From positions 737,963-801,962 of the forward strand of contig SCFE01000109.1 of the NCBI GenBank assembly GCA_004352715.1: a stretch of 64,000 nucleotides of DNA, in the 5' to 3' direction. Made by a program: the position numbers and the translations under genes. Position 1 is the first letter of the stretch. Every line of letters starts with the position of its first letter. The notes under the pieces are model-generated. The model had not been told where the DNA came from. It ran no database searches and saw nothing but the letters and a program-made list of their open reading frames with translations. Below are positions 11,801-22,872 of the stretch, piece by piece. This stretch comes from Hofstenia miamia (Eukaryota > Xenacoelomorpha > Acoela).

Positions 11801-14800
11801 TATATATTTTCTCTTAATTGTTAAGCAAAAATGTTTGAATTTAGGATCGTCAAAATTGTTCTTGTATATTTTTTATTTTTAATTAAAGTAGAAAATGTAT
11901 GTTGCTTTGTGGAATCTTTGAATTTATTTATTTTTATTTGTTAGCAGGGGCGAGTAGATTTTAAAATTTGGAAAATAAAAAATATCTATTTTCGCAAATT
12001 ATAAAATTGAATTTTCCATTTATTAGAATATAATATAAATACATAGAAAAACAAGTCAATCAAGCAAATATTTCCACAAATTTATTTAGCGTTTAAAACA
12101 TGCATTAAATATTATATAAATAAAAATAAGCACAATAGTTAAAATTGTATCAAAGTTATGCATTATTTAATATTTATAAAAATAATTTAATGAGAATTAT
12201 AAAGTAAACACATTTACGCTCTAGTTCAAATGCATCTACACTTAATAATCAAACGGGTACATTTATTGCAATAAATAAATCAAAAATTACTTAAGGAGGG
12301 AGTACGCCTGAAAAATAGAGTGATAGAAAATACTCTATATTTCGACAGGTTTGCATCCAAACCCCCCACAAATTGTATATAAGTAGAAAGCTTATAACAT
12401 GAATATTTTGATAAAAATATTACAGATACAAAAAATCTATATTACGATGGCTCTATATGCCATTAGTAAACCCTTGTAAATATGGTTGAAAAAATTAAAA
12501 ATAATTGCCAACTATTTGGATAAAAATGCATAGTTTTTCTAATGGCAATTTTCCAAATATTTGGCAAATATTTGCCAAATAATTGCAAAATTATCAAAAT
12601 TCGTACAAATTATGCATTCCCTAATTTACAGCTTATTTGATTAAAGAAACATGTGCATAATGTATAATGTACTATTCCGCACATTTTTAGAACTAATATT
12701 AAAAATTTTTAACTCATTATTGAATAAAATTGAAAACAGTTAAATGTCTTCACACTTTCACACTCTAGCAGTTATTCTTCCTTCTGTAAAATTTTGTGTA
12801 AAAACCAGAGTTATGGAAACATACTTTTGTAATAATATTACCGCAGTTGTATACAAATATATTATCCCAATATTCCAATATTCTCAATAAATGAATTCCG
12901 TATAAAATCAATTTGCTCGTAATACTATCTCTCTACATAAATTTTCCGAAGTGTTGAACTCGATGGAGTTTTTAATTTCGCATCTTTCTCATTAAATACT
13001 TCATATCTGAATAATCGCACTTATATAATGGAATGTTCACATTCTTACTAGTGATCTCGCCATGTCTGTGTAAAAATAATTTGACTCACTATTCGAATCT
13101 GTGTGGAGATAAGTTTGCCTACTCCTTCTTCAAAGCTCCAGTTGAGTTCAATGTTTGTTGTTTTCAATATGCTTAGCACCACGATTATTGCAGTCAACAA
13201 AATTGTGCAATATCAACTATTCTAATTGGAGAATGCATTCAGTGAAGCCCTCCACTAACTACTTGAAATTTGAAAACAACAATTACATAACAATTTTTAT
13301 AATAATTGATCATCACCTTTGTTTGCTTGCCTTTTCTCACGAAAGTGGCTGCATTGAACTCGTTTTTATTAAAATTATGTCAAAAACTTGAATTGTACAG
13401 AAATATGTTAAACACATCTTTAATTGTAAGAACCTAATCCTATCCCTGAATATTATGATAGTTTGTATATACCTATGTTCCTCATTTTTAATAAAAAGTA
13501 ATTTTTAAAAATGGACGTAAATCTAAAAAATTAACACAAACACTATATAACTTTCTAGAAGACGTGCATGCAAGTTTCTTAATTGACAGTATCACTACCA
13601 ACATTATAGTGAAACATTGACCCAACTCAACCCAACCCATTTAAAGCCCCGCACTAGTTAAGTAAGGATTTGTAAAATTCAAAAGATTTTAAATTAAGTG
13701 AATCACATGTCTATATAATAATCAACATACCTCTATTGAGATAAGCATTTTGTGTACATATATTTGACACCGTACCAAATACGAATTACAAGAAACATTT
13801 ATTGAATAAATTTCTTTGAAAGCAGGACTGATATTATGCAATTATTGGTACAGCTTGATACACTCAAATTGCAGTGAATGTCATAGATATTTTATTATAT
13901 ACAATTTTTCATCTATTACCTGTCAAAATTTTTTTTATTTGATAATTAAATGTTCTGTTAGAAAATAATGTCATACTTTAAAAATTTGAATAATTTATTA
14001 TATATAAATTAGTATTTCATTTACAAAAAATTAAAACACGCTACTGCATCAAGAAAGTCATAACATTGATCATTACGTACTGATTTATATATTTAGAAAT
14101 TATTTGAAATAGTAAGGTTTGATGATTCAAAATTCAGCCTGTGCATAACTTTCCCCTTTTCACAAGATCGAATATATGGAACTAACTTCCATTTATCACA
14201 CTAGCAGGCATATTTTTGAATAATTATTGACATCCAAATAAACATTTTTGGTTGCAGTAACGTTTTACTAACGCTAATTTTGTGACATAGCAATTTGGTC
14301 ATAATTTTGGCATATTTAAATTTAGCATTTCAATTTTTGGAAGCTAAGAGACTAGAAAGTTAAAGGGGGTTTTACAAATTTTCAAACTTTTCTAAGATAG
14401 TGCTGAATTTTTGCATAAATTATTCTTAATTTCCTTTGAATATGTTATATTATTGGTGAAAAGACGTTTGACACTTTGGCACCAATGGTCCTTTGATGTT
14501 CCTAAATATTGTCCATTATTGAGAACATTTAAATCAGAATTATTTTCAACCTTTTTGGAGAATAAATTGACTAATGCCCGAAGATATTTACATAGTCACA
14601 ACTATAATTTCTGCACACGTTTGAGAGTTATATATGTATATACCAATAGAACGGATGTTAACAATACTGTATATATAACTACAAATTTATCAGCACTAAA
14701 TTAATACGTTTTAAATGTAGAACTTTTTGTTTAAAGGTATATCTGCAGTCGGAGTCATACTCACAATGAGGTACAAAATAAAAGAATAGTCACAACATAA

Positions 14801-15057
14801 AATTTGGTCAAGGTGAATAAAAAATTTTTTGACACTGAGCAAAAAATTTTTAACAACATTTTGATATATAGGAAAAGGAATAAACTAGTAATAATAAGTA
14901 GCGTCTAGGAAATGCTTAGCACCTGTAGTTTTGATATAATGGTGATTTAAGTTTTACTGTACTTCAAGACTACAAAATGGTTCAACCCCGTGATGTAGGC
15001 CAGTTTTTTAAAAATCAATGCATAGACCAAATGTCACTTGAACAATTGCTTGTTATG
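11801..15057. other. Long AT-rich stretch without a recognised gene
   Basis: Very AT-rich sequence with simple-sequence character. At 12500-12600 there are overlapping inverted words of the type CCAAATATTTGG. A few open frames of 60-100 codons (13155, 14411) have biased composition and no recognisable motif, so I did not call them. At about 13619-13645 there is a run of CCCAACTCAACCCAACCC related to that near 35.5 kb, probably a worn transposon end. Confidence 0.5.
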
Positions 15058-15065
15058 ATCTACAT

Positions 15066-15451
15066 CAGACTTGTCAATTAGCCGACATTTCCAAGCTCGG
15101 CTCGGCTCGGCTAGGCTCAGTCCGGCTCGTTTAAGTTTTGTGTAAGTTCGGCTCGGTTTGGCTCGCCACATAAAATCTTTGAATGAGGCTCGTTTTAGCT
15201 CGGTATTTTTTTAAAAATATTGTGCTCAAAGAATTTTTTACATAGCTCTTCCTATTATTTAATAAACATTTCTTAAATAAGATTATAGTAAAGGCATACT
15301 GACTGCAAAAAATAAGAAAAATCTCCATACTCAAATTAACAAGCAGAACTATAAACTTGATTTGCTTAAAATAAGCTCGTTTTGGGTTCGTTGTATATCA
15401 AATACTGTGCTCAAGCTCGGCTCGGCTCGGCTCGCCTCGTTGACAAGTCTG
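15066..15451. mobile_element. hAT-type MITE with CGGCT repeats (386 bp)
   Basis: Terminal inverted repeats CAGACTTGTCAA and TTGACAAGTCTG bound the element. The 8-bp flanks ATCTACAT (15058-15065) and ATCTGCAT (15452-15459) differ at one base, the 8-bp duplication expected of hAT elements. Inside each end are tandem GCTCG/GCTCGG units, GC-rich words standing out in an AT-rich genome that may be transposase-binding subterminal repeats. Related pieces lie at 21915-22112, 26477-26580 and 53379-53447. It has no coding capacity, so a transposase must act in trans. Confidence 0.85.
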
Positions 15452-15461
15452 ATCTGCATTA

Positions 15462-16461
15462 NNNNNNNNNNNNNNNNNNNNNNNNNNNNNNNNNNNNNNN
15501 NNNNNNNNNNNNNNNNNNNNNNNNNNNNNNNNNNNNNNNNNNNNNNNNNNNNNNNNNNNNNNNNNNNNNNNNNNNNNNNNNNNNNNNNNNNNNNNNNNNN
15601 NNNNNNNNNNNNNNNNNNNNNNNNNNNNNNNNNNNNNNNNNNNNNNNNNNNNNNNNNNNNNNNNNNNNNNNNNNNNNNNNNNNNNNNNNNNNNNNNNNNN
15701 NNNNNNNNNNNNNNNNNNNNNNNNNNNNNNNNNNNNNNNNNNNNNNNNNNNNNNNNNNNNNNNNNNNNNNNNNNNNNNNNNNNNNNNNNNNNNNNNNNNN
15801 NNNNNNNNNNNNNNNNNNNNNNNNNNNNNNNNNNNNNNNNNNNNNNNNNNNNNNNNNNNNNNNNNNNNNNNNNNNNNNNNNNNNNNNNNNNNNNNNNNNN
15901 NNNNNNNNNNNNNNNNNNNNNNNNNNNNNNNNNNNNNNNNNNNNNNNNNNNNNNNNNNNNNNNNNNNNNNNNNNNNNNNNNNNNNNNNNNNNNNNNNNNN
16001 NNNNNNNNNNNNNNNNNNNNNNNNNNNNNNNNNNNNNNNNNNNNNNNNNNNNNNNNNNNNNNNNNNNNNNNNNNNNNNNNNNNNNNNNNNNNNNNNNNNN
16101 NNNNNNNNNNNNNNNNNNNNNNNNNNNNNNNNNNNNNNNNNNNNNNNNNNNNNNNNNNNNNNNNNNNNNNNNNNNNNNNNNNNNNNNNNNNNNNNNNNNN
16201 NNNNNNNNNNNNNNNNNNNNNNNNNNNNNNNNNNNNNNNNNNNNNNNNNNNNNNNNNNNNNNNNNNNNNNNNNNNNNNNNNNNNNNNNNNNNNNNNNNNN
16301 NNNNNNNNNNNNNNNNNNNNNNNNNNNNNNNNNNNNNNNNNNNNNNNNNNNNNNNNNNNNNNNNNNNNNNNNNNNNNNNNNNNNNNNNNNNNNNNNNNNN
16401 NNNNNNNNNNNNNNNNNNNNNNNNNNNNNNNNNNNNNNNNNNNNNNNNNNNNNNNNNNNNN
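15462..16461. other. Assembly gap, exactly 1000 N
   Basis: A placeholder-sized run of Ns. The 104 bases on its left (15358-15461) reappear at 26477-26580, where they begin a contig, so the true sequence right of 15461 is probably the one now placed at 26581. Confidence 0.95.
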
Positions 16462-16576
16462 ATAATATACATACATATATTTAAAAAAAAGTCAGGTTTC
16501 TGTTTTATTATTATAATAAATTTTAAGAGGGACGTTTTGAAAATTTAAAATTGAAATTTCTCCCTTATTAAAGGGG
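16462..16576 (+). repeat. 115-bp direct repeat, copy 1
   Basis: Identical by eye to 16991-17105, offset 529, starting exactly at the gap edge. It begins ATAATATACATACATATA and ends AAAGGGGT. Confidence 0.9.
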
Positions 16577-16602
16577 TATACAATTAAAGGAAAGAAGAGG
16601 AA

Positions 16603-16661
16603 ACTTAGATAATACTTACCCCGTGATAACTGGCGCTGATCCCTGGATTGCTTATCTAAGT
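16603..16661 (+). other. Hairpin enclosing a U1-5'-end-like word
   Basis: ACTTAGATAA (16603-16612) and TTATCTAAGT (16652-16661) form a perfect 10-bp stem around a GC-richer loop. At the loop start is ATACTTACC (16612-16620), identical to the 5' end of U1 snRNA; on the minus strand it reads as an ideal donor, GGGTAAGTAT. Beyond those nine bases there is no resemblance to U1. It may be chance or a minus-strand splice donor. Confidence 0.25.
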
Positions 16662-16990
16662 ACAGTATCTAGTAATATGGTGTTAGTTTCACCTGGGTAG
16701 CGATATTACAGTATCTCTCATTTGTATTTATATTCATTTTTATTCTTATTAATCTATATTTTAGAGTCTCTCTGAGATTCACACATAATAAAATTATCGA
16801 AACTGCATATGTATATTTTGTTTAATACATAGCCTGATCAATGTGTTAGACAATCAATGCTTGGATTTTAAAATTTTGTAATATGCTACAGTAGTTTTCG
16901 ATTGCCTAATGCATCAATCTAATACAGGCTGACTTAAGCTGTTTGTCAAACTTATAGAGATTTAAATGTACATCACTTTAACATTTAACT

Positions 16991-17105
16991 ATAATATACA
17001 TACATATATTTAAAAAAAAGTCAGGTTTCTGTTTTATTATTATAATAAATTTTAAGAGGGACGTTTTGAAAATTTAAAATTGAAATTTCTCCCTTATTAA
17101 AGGGG
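16991..17105 (+). repeat. 115-bp direct repeat, copy 2
   Basis: Partner of 16462-16576. The pair encloses about 414 bases of unrelated sequence. This may be a small insertion with long direct ends, or a local assembly duplication at the contig end. Confidence 0.9.
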
Positions 17106-17699
17106 TTGGTTGGAACACTGAATGTCAGTTACGAAGAGTCTAGTTACAAGAATCGCAGATTTTAAATAATTATTTCTGCGGAAGTCGTCTTGAAGTGTGT
17201 ATCACTTTGTCAACAAAAATACTAGAAACAACGATGAGTCCTCTATTGATGCTTCTATGTGCTTCAGTGAACTTCTTTGACAACTCCTTTTGGGTTGTCT
17301 TGGTTACCTTCAACTCAGCAGTTGGTTGTAATTTTAGCAAAATATCTTCGCACATGCGAATGTCTCGAATAATATCTCCCTAAAAAAACTTTATGATGAA
17401 TGATTAAATGAAGAAAAACTTTTCTCCATTTAATTTATCACAATTTTCAACTTGTGCTTAAAACTCATTATATTTCAAATATATTTTAGAAAAAATGTAA
17501 AACTTAAGAAAATCCAACAATTATCGAAAAAATAACGTATAACTTCTTAGTGTTAAACTTTTTAATGATGGAATATTAAGTGTGCCTTTAATTAACATCA
17601 TTTATTGATTTCCAATTTTTTTACGTAGCGGCATATTATCAACCTTGAAAAATCTTAGCGTGACATTCGTCACAGTGATTTCTAATGATATAATTTCAA

Positions 17700-19010
17700 T
17701 ACTTTATTGGTGAATTGGCGTGCTACGACATCAAATAAAAGTTAACAATTTTGATCATGATCAAACCATATTTAGAAAATTTCCCTTTCATTCCATTGTT
17801 GCAAGGGCTTTACAAGCATCATAGCAAACCAACAAATACCAGTATTGCCGTTTTTTAATAAAAAGAATTGTAATTTAAGGTTAAAAAACAATAAAATATA
17901 ATATGTGAGAACTTTCTTAGCGTCATCAAATTGATGTACCAACAGACATCATTCAACAAAATGCTGAATGATTTGATTACATTTTGTGATATAAATTCAA
18001 ATTTGCCACGGTAAATTTTTACTTTCTTTTTATATATTTACAGATGAACTATTGAAGAAAATTATGCTATTTAAAGTTTTAAATAAGAGTTTTTATAATG
18101 AAATTGTGTTTTCCATATGAAATTATCATTGCTAACCCTAAGCTGCCAAGAATGACTTTACATGTACAAACCGTTTTGTCCATATTCTCAAACAACTCTC
18201 TCCAAGGCTATTAGAAAATTTTGTGATACAGGGATTTCGACACATCTATAGGTAAGTATCTATAGGTAAATGTGATCCTTTGCTTTGTTGAAAATTTGTG
18301 GTAAAATTTTTTCCTTTTCAAGAAGTACATGAAATTATTGTCTTTTGCTCAATGGTGAATCCAATGTTGCAAACAAGTTGATTTCCTTCTCATACTTATG
18401 GAGGGTTCAGAAATAAACAGGTATAAAACCCATGGTAACACTAGCTAGCATCAACTGTTTAGTTTTCTATCAATAGATCTCCCAAATCGATTCAAGGTGG
18501 GCTTTGTGCAAAGTCATATCAGAAGTCATCGTAACTGGACGGGTTCGCACTAGACTTAAATTAAGGATTAAAACAAAGAAATAAGTGATTCTCTATTTAG
18601 TGGTGCTGTAAGACTAGATATCTTTATTAGAAGCAATCACAAATTGTCGAAAATGTCTGGATAGTTTAGGATTAAAGCTTTTGGAATTATATAAGAAAAT
18701 GGTTTCAAATGAAATTGATATTCCCTATTTATACTATCAGAGAGGTGATTTTTTACAATTCCACAAATTTACAAATATTTATTTTGAGAAAGCGATCCAA
18801 ACTGGCCAAACTAGATCAAATTTCAGTAAATCTTTCAAGTATTTAAATATTTTAAAAGAAATCAGCAGATGTTAAAATGACGTCACAAACATTTCATATT
18901 CCGTTAGATGGCTAAAAATGTGCTTGCATTAATTTTAGAATCATCGTTGAATAACGCCATAGTTAACATGTAGGCTTGCTATAGTCAGATATAAAAGAGT
19001 GCATGAAAGA
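17700..19010. other. Long last intron of the helicase gene
   Basis: Most of the 1749-bp intron lies here. I see no transposon ends or coding motifs. A short open frame at 18681-18875 (plus) has no recognisable features. (TA)n runs at about 19016-19051 near the exon 4 side. Confidence 0.55.
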
Positions 19011-19016
19011 ATAATC

Positions 19017-19052
<36 letters not shown>

Positions 19053-19659
19053 AAATTTCACTTTTTCATAAAGAACTATAATAAATATTTAAAATTATTT
19101 TAAAGTGTGAACAGAAAGAAAGAACTACCTCGAAATTTTTGGGGTTTGTACAGTCTTTATTTGCAATTTCGTAAATTTCCATGTATGAAGCTGCCTCTCC
19201 CCAAGCTTTTATTGCTCTAATCATGTTATAGTCATGATTCTTTTGCGGAGCGAAATCTTTTACCGCTAAAACTTTCATTTAAAGCAATAGCAACTGAAAC
19301 AGTACGCAATAAATATAATAGAAGCGTGTACAAGTATTCAACTTTGAGGAAAAGAAAACTAAACTACTTGCTTAGACTTTCTTAAAAATTTAACACAGCA
19401 AATGCTAATAAATTCAGAAAAATATATTTTTCAAATTAATCAGAATTGAAACATTAACTTGGTCTAGAGCTAACTTTGTAGTTGCCATTAGGTCTGATCT
19501 TATCATGTGAATATTTCGAATACATGAGAACTACAGCGTAAGCGATGTAGATGTTAAGCAAATAATGCAGAACGTGTTATAATGTAGCATACAGTATGTG
19601 AAAATTGTAATGCTAAAGGTATAGTAGATCATAGTAACATCGTATTACACTAATCTTAC

Positions 19660-21290
19660 TTTTAAGCTTTGAGCAAATGCAGACTTCTGCTTTAGAATCC
19701 TCCTTATTGCAAATCCCGCAATCAATCTCTTTGAGGATGTTGTCCAAAGTTTGTTGATAATCATCAACAGCCGCTAGAATTCTGTCCAACTCTTCTGAAT
19801 CTACATCTGAATTATTCTTGTCACTTTTAATCCTACAAATCAAACACATGATTCATTGAAGAATTTCGGATGGGGTTGATTTCATAAGTTTCTCGTCTTC
19901 TAAAATGTCGGCCTCAATCAATGGAAATCCACCCAACAATCGTGCAACTTTCCCCTTCGGAGTTAACCTGTTATTCTTCACAAAATTCCGTTCTGTCAAC
20001 TTCTTTATGATGTTATTCTTTATGTTGAAAAGAACATTTAAGGGTCGAGAGTCATTGTTATCCTCGCATTGAAATGCTAAGAAAGACCTCTTTATCATGT
20101 CATCAATCCCATATCCACTTTGGTAGGGGTTTAAGTGATTTAGGATCATATTGACCGAGAGATGGTAGGAGCTATTTACACTCATCTCATCATTGAAAAT
20201 TATATTTGCAAGTTCACTTTCATCTTCGTAACTTAAGCTGTTTAAAATCGTTATAACATGACCTATATCATCAATGCCTCTACGACCAGCACGACCTGCT
20301 ATCTGCTTAAACTCATCATTACGAATCAGACGAGTTCGGTTTCCATCAAATTTTTTCAAATCTGATATTACTACTGTTTTTGCAGGCATGTTGACCCCAG
20401 TAGAAAATGAGTCGGTGGCAAAGAGCAACTTTATTAATTTTTTCTCAAATAATATTTCAGTGATTTCTTTGACGACAGGAATTAGGCCAGAGTGATGCAC
20501 AGCCATGCCTTTCCGTACATATTGCATAGGTTTATCTATTAATTTCATTGTGCAATCAATTTGACTTAACGATAGATTTTCTAAGGACTTTTCAATAACG
20601 CGATTTATTTCTTTTTTCTCTTCTATGCTTGTGAAATCATTGTCTTTCAATATGGACAAGTAAAGTTCGCAGTCAACTCTCTTAAAACAAAATACAATGG
20701 CAGGAACATGCTTACGTTTTTCAATTGATTCTGAAAACTCTTCAATAGAAATTTTTAAATACTTTTCCAATTCTTTGCCCCCATTGTTACGTATGACATT
20801 CTTTTCAAATTCTCTCTTCTTTCTTCTAAACCTTTTTGCTCCAAATTCATCAAGCACATCTTCTAGATTATCTTCATTAACAACATTGAGATCTTTACCT
20901 CTTAATGCATAATAGCGTAGTGGAACTGGCCGTTTTAAAGCAGTTATGCAATGACATGGTTGCTGACGCATTTTGGATACATAACGAATAAATTGATCTG
21001 AATTTGAAAAGGTTGCTGATAGAAAAATCATTTTGACCTCTTTAGGAAGAAGAGTAATAATCTCTTCATATATGAATCCACGTTCTTCATCACCAAGATA
21101 ATGAGCCTCGTCAAATACTACCCAACCCACGTCTTTCAATTCTTCTGCCGTTGATCCATTTTTTTGCAAAATGTCATGCAATATTTCAGTAGTAACTAAA
21201 ATAATTTGGCTCTTGGATTTTTGATATGCATCTCCTGTCATCAGTCCAACACTATCAAATTCTTCAGAAAAATGACAGAACTTCTGATTG
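19660..21290 (-). CDS. Helicase core exon (exon 3 of the Ski2-like gene)
   Basis: This 1631-bp exon is open for about 478 codons from the acceptor after ctaaaagt (plus strand) to a TGA at 19853-19855. The same frame then continues about 64 codons to a clean donor (AAAA|GTAAG at 19660-19655). It carries both RecA-like lobes, including DEAH and QIAGRAGRRG, and the winged-helix region with GKVARLLGG. After the TGA come IMCLICRIKSDK, where family members have a conserved A-L-L-S-C-F-like helix, and a small cysteine cluster CGIC...CIC that could bind a metal. Length and motif spacing are normal for the family apart from the missing arch. Confidence 0.85.
19853..19855 (-). other. In-frame TGA inside the helicase gene
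   Basis: The frame reads ...TPSEILQ, TGA, IMCLICR... The downstream frame stays open to a donor in the right phase and two further DSHCT exons follow. TGG to TGA is one transition, so a lost tryptophan is the simplest reading. Sequence error or readthrough are alternatives. Confidence 0.8.
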
Positions 21291-21441
21291 CTAAAAGTTT
21301 TCAATTAATTTATTATTAAAGTAATAGTCTTAATAAAAACCTTATCGCTTTTAGTGGACTAGCATAAAAGATTCGTTCAGACGAATTTATCATTACGTAT
21401 TCTGCAATAACTGTTTTGCCTGCTGACGTCGGTGCACAGAT

Positions 21442-21547
21442 TAAGATGTCCTCATTCTTGTGTACAACTGTTATTGCTTCTTTCTGGTAAGGACTAAGAT
21501 GTCCTCATTCTTGTGTAAAATTGTTACTGCTTCTTTCTGGTAAGCGT
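21442..21547 (-). repeat. 53-bp tandem duplication in the Walker-A exon
   Basis: Copy one starts at 21442 and copy two at 21495, both beginning TAAGATGTCCTCATTCTTG. They differ at three internal positions. Each encodes QKEA.T..HKNEDIL just upstream of motif I. Because 53 is not a multiple of three, reading through both gives a stop. Removing one copy restores exon phase (197 bp) with both neighbours. Confidence 0.9.
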
Positions 21548-21634
21548 CTAGGGGATAATTAAAGTGTTCTTCTAATTTTGGCCAATCCACCTAAAATCAA
21601 ATAGCAAATAAGTTATTCGTGTCTTTTTAACCAC

Positions 21635-21827
21635 CTTTGCAGCTTCATTAGAGAAATCGTCAATGTATGCAACTTTATGGGTGAAGATAATTTAGAAACA
21701 TCTATAGCTCTAGAATAAGACTTTATCGGCTTAGATGTCCCTTCATTGTACATACAATCCAGATCAATTTTTGCATCAAGCATGTTTTCTTGCATTCGTT
21801 GAACATTCGGACGGATTGCATGAAAAT
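21635..21827 (-). pseudogene. First visible helicase exon, frameshifted
   Basis: Acceptor TTTGTAG|AT and donor AAG|GTGGTT define the exon. The first part reads FHAIRPNVQRMQENMLD... to ...DVSKLSSP. The last part, in another frame, reads KVAYIDDFSNEAAK and joins in phase to VDWPKLEEHFNYPLDAYQK of the next exon. The switch falls near 21680. The sequence matches the region just before the Q-motif of Ski2-like helicases, where conservation is low. Confidence 0.65.
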
Positions 21828-21914
21828 CTACAAATTATAAAATTAGAATGCATTTAGTAAAACCAATTCACGAACACCATGAAATATTATATATAGTTCT
21901 ATAAGTATTGTCCG

Positions 21915-22112
21915 CATAAAAAGGCACTTTTTTAAAAATATTTCGCTCTCTGGGTTTTTTACACACCTCTTCCTATTATTTAATATACATTTCTAAAATT
22001 AGATTGCAAGAAAAGCATATTGAATGAAAAAATAAGAAAAATCTGCATAAGCAAATTAATTAGCAGTACTATAAATTTACTTTGCTTATCTCATCTCGTT
22101 TTCAAGTTTGGC
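21915..22112 (+). repeat. Internal piece of the hAT MITE family
   Basis: Matches 15203-15380 at an estimated 80%, sharing CTCTTCCTATTATTTAATA and AATAAGAAAAATCT. It lacks the CGGCTC-rich ends, so it is a truncated or decayed copy. Confidence 0.7.
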
Positions 22113-22155
22113 ACAGATACAATAATTTTTAAGAATCATTAAATATATAACACTT

Positions 22156-22871
22156 AGCACCTCTATGTAACAGATAGACTCAATTTTTAGAAGGAGATGG
22201 TATGAGACATGTTCGAAAACAAAATTGAGTATGAAATTGAATTCCTTGCTACTAATTGAATATAGGAAACAACAAATTACTGTTGACCGGTAAACTAGCG
22301 TACTATGGGACAGGCTATGAGGAACTTCTACAGAATCACGATTAAAAAACGCAACATAAGACGGGACAAGTTCGGAACCGAAACCAAGGTTTCAATTTCG
22401 ACCGGAATTGGGGATCAATTGGATATAAAACTTGCTGTTGTATTTAATTATATTATATAATGTTTGGTATTCTGTAATATTTTCGAAGGACAAATATCTC
22501 TCTAATCCATCTATTCCTTTTCGACTTGAATTGATATATGCACAAATTTTAGAGCACTAAGCGTCAGCAGGTGATCAACAATAAATGTAGAAGACCGGGG
22601 GATACTTTTCACAAAATTGATCGGGACTAAGAATTAAATATTAAACACTTGACGAAACCAACAGTGCCGGAATATCCTTTGATTTTCTGAAACAGCTAGG
22701 ACATAATTTTCTGGAAAAATCATTGCAACATATATATTTTTAATTTGCAATGATTGCAGTGGGTATAACACCACACATAGAAAGACATTTATTCAATCGT
22801 TGAGAAGCAAAAAAACTGTAGGAAAATTAGAAATAATCATCTCACAGTAACTTGGCAGAATAGAATAATAG
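22156..22871. repeat. Dispersed repeat of about 700 bp, copy 1
   Basis: Matches 22873-23640 throughout, at an estimated 85%. Shared landmarks are CTCTATGTAACAGATAGACTC, AAACGCAACATAAGACGG and GCAATGATTGCAGTG-like text. A single N at 22872 separates the copies. Their divergence means two real copies, not one locus assembled twice. Confidence 0.85.
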
Positions 22872-22872
22872 N

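Larger units (their letters stand above)
17170..21827 (-). pseudogene. Ski2/Mtr4-like DExH-box RNA helicase, arch-less, with three coding lesions
   Basis: Five minus-strand exons: 21827-21635, 21590-21341, 21290-19660, 19265-19129 and 17379-17170. All introns (44, 50, 394 and 1749 bp) are GT-AG. Exon 2 has motif I APTSAGKT. The exon 2/3 junction makes SPLKAISNQK (Ia). Exon 3 has GLMTGD, VVFDEAHYLGDEERG (II), LSATFSN (III), AIVFCF (IV), FATDSFSTGVNMPA (V), QIAGRAGRRG (VI) and a winged-helix/helical part. Exons 4-5 give the DSHCT-type end (EGDIIRDIR, then RGLIVVSSIFVDK). Such helicases unwind RNA for the exosome. There is no KOW arch insertion, unlike animal Ski2 and Mtr4. Lesions are a frameshift near 21680, a 53-bp duplication in exon 2 and an in-frame TGA at 19853-19855. 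Exons upstream of 21827 were not found. Pseudogene or sequence errors remain open. Confidence 0.85.

Noticed and set aside
16612-16620. A U1 snRNA gene
   Set aside because: Only the first nine bases match; the U1 stem-loops and Sm site are absent.
20274-20912. Plus-strand frames opposite the helicase
   Set aside because: Antisense shadows of motif-bearing helicase exon 3.
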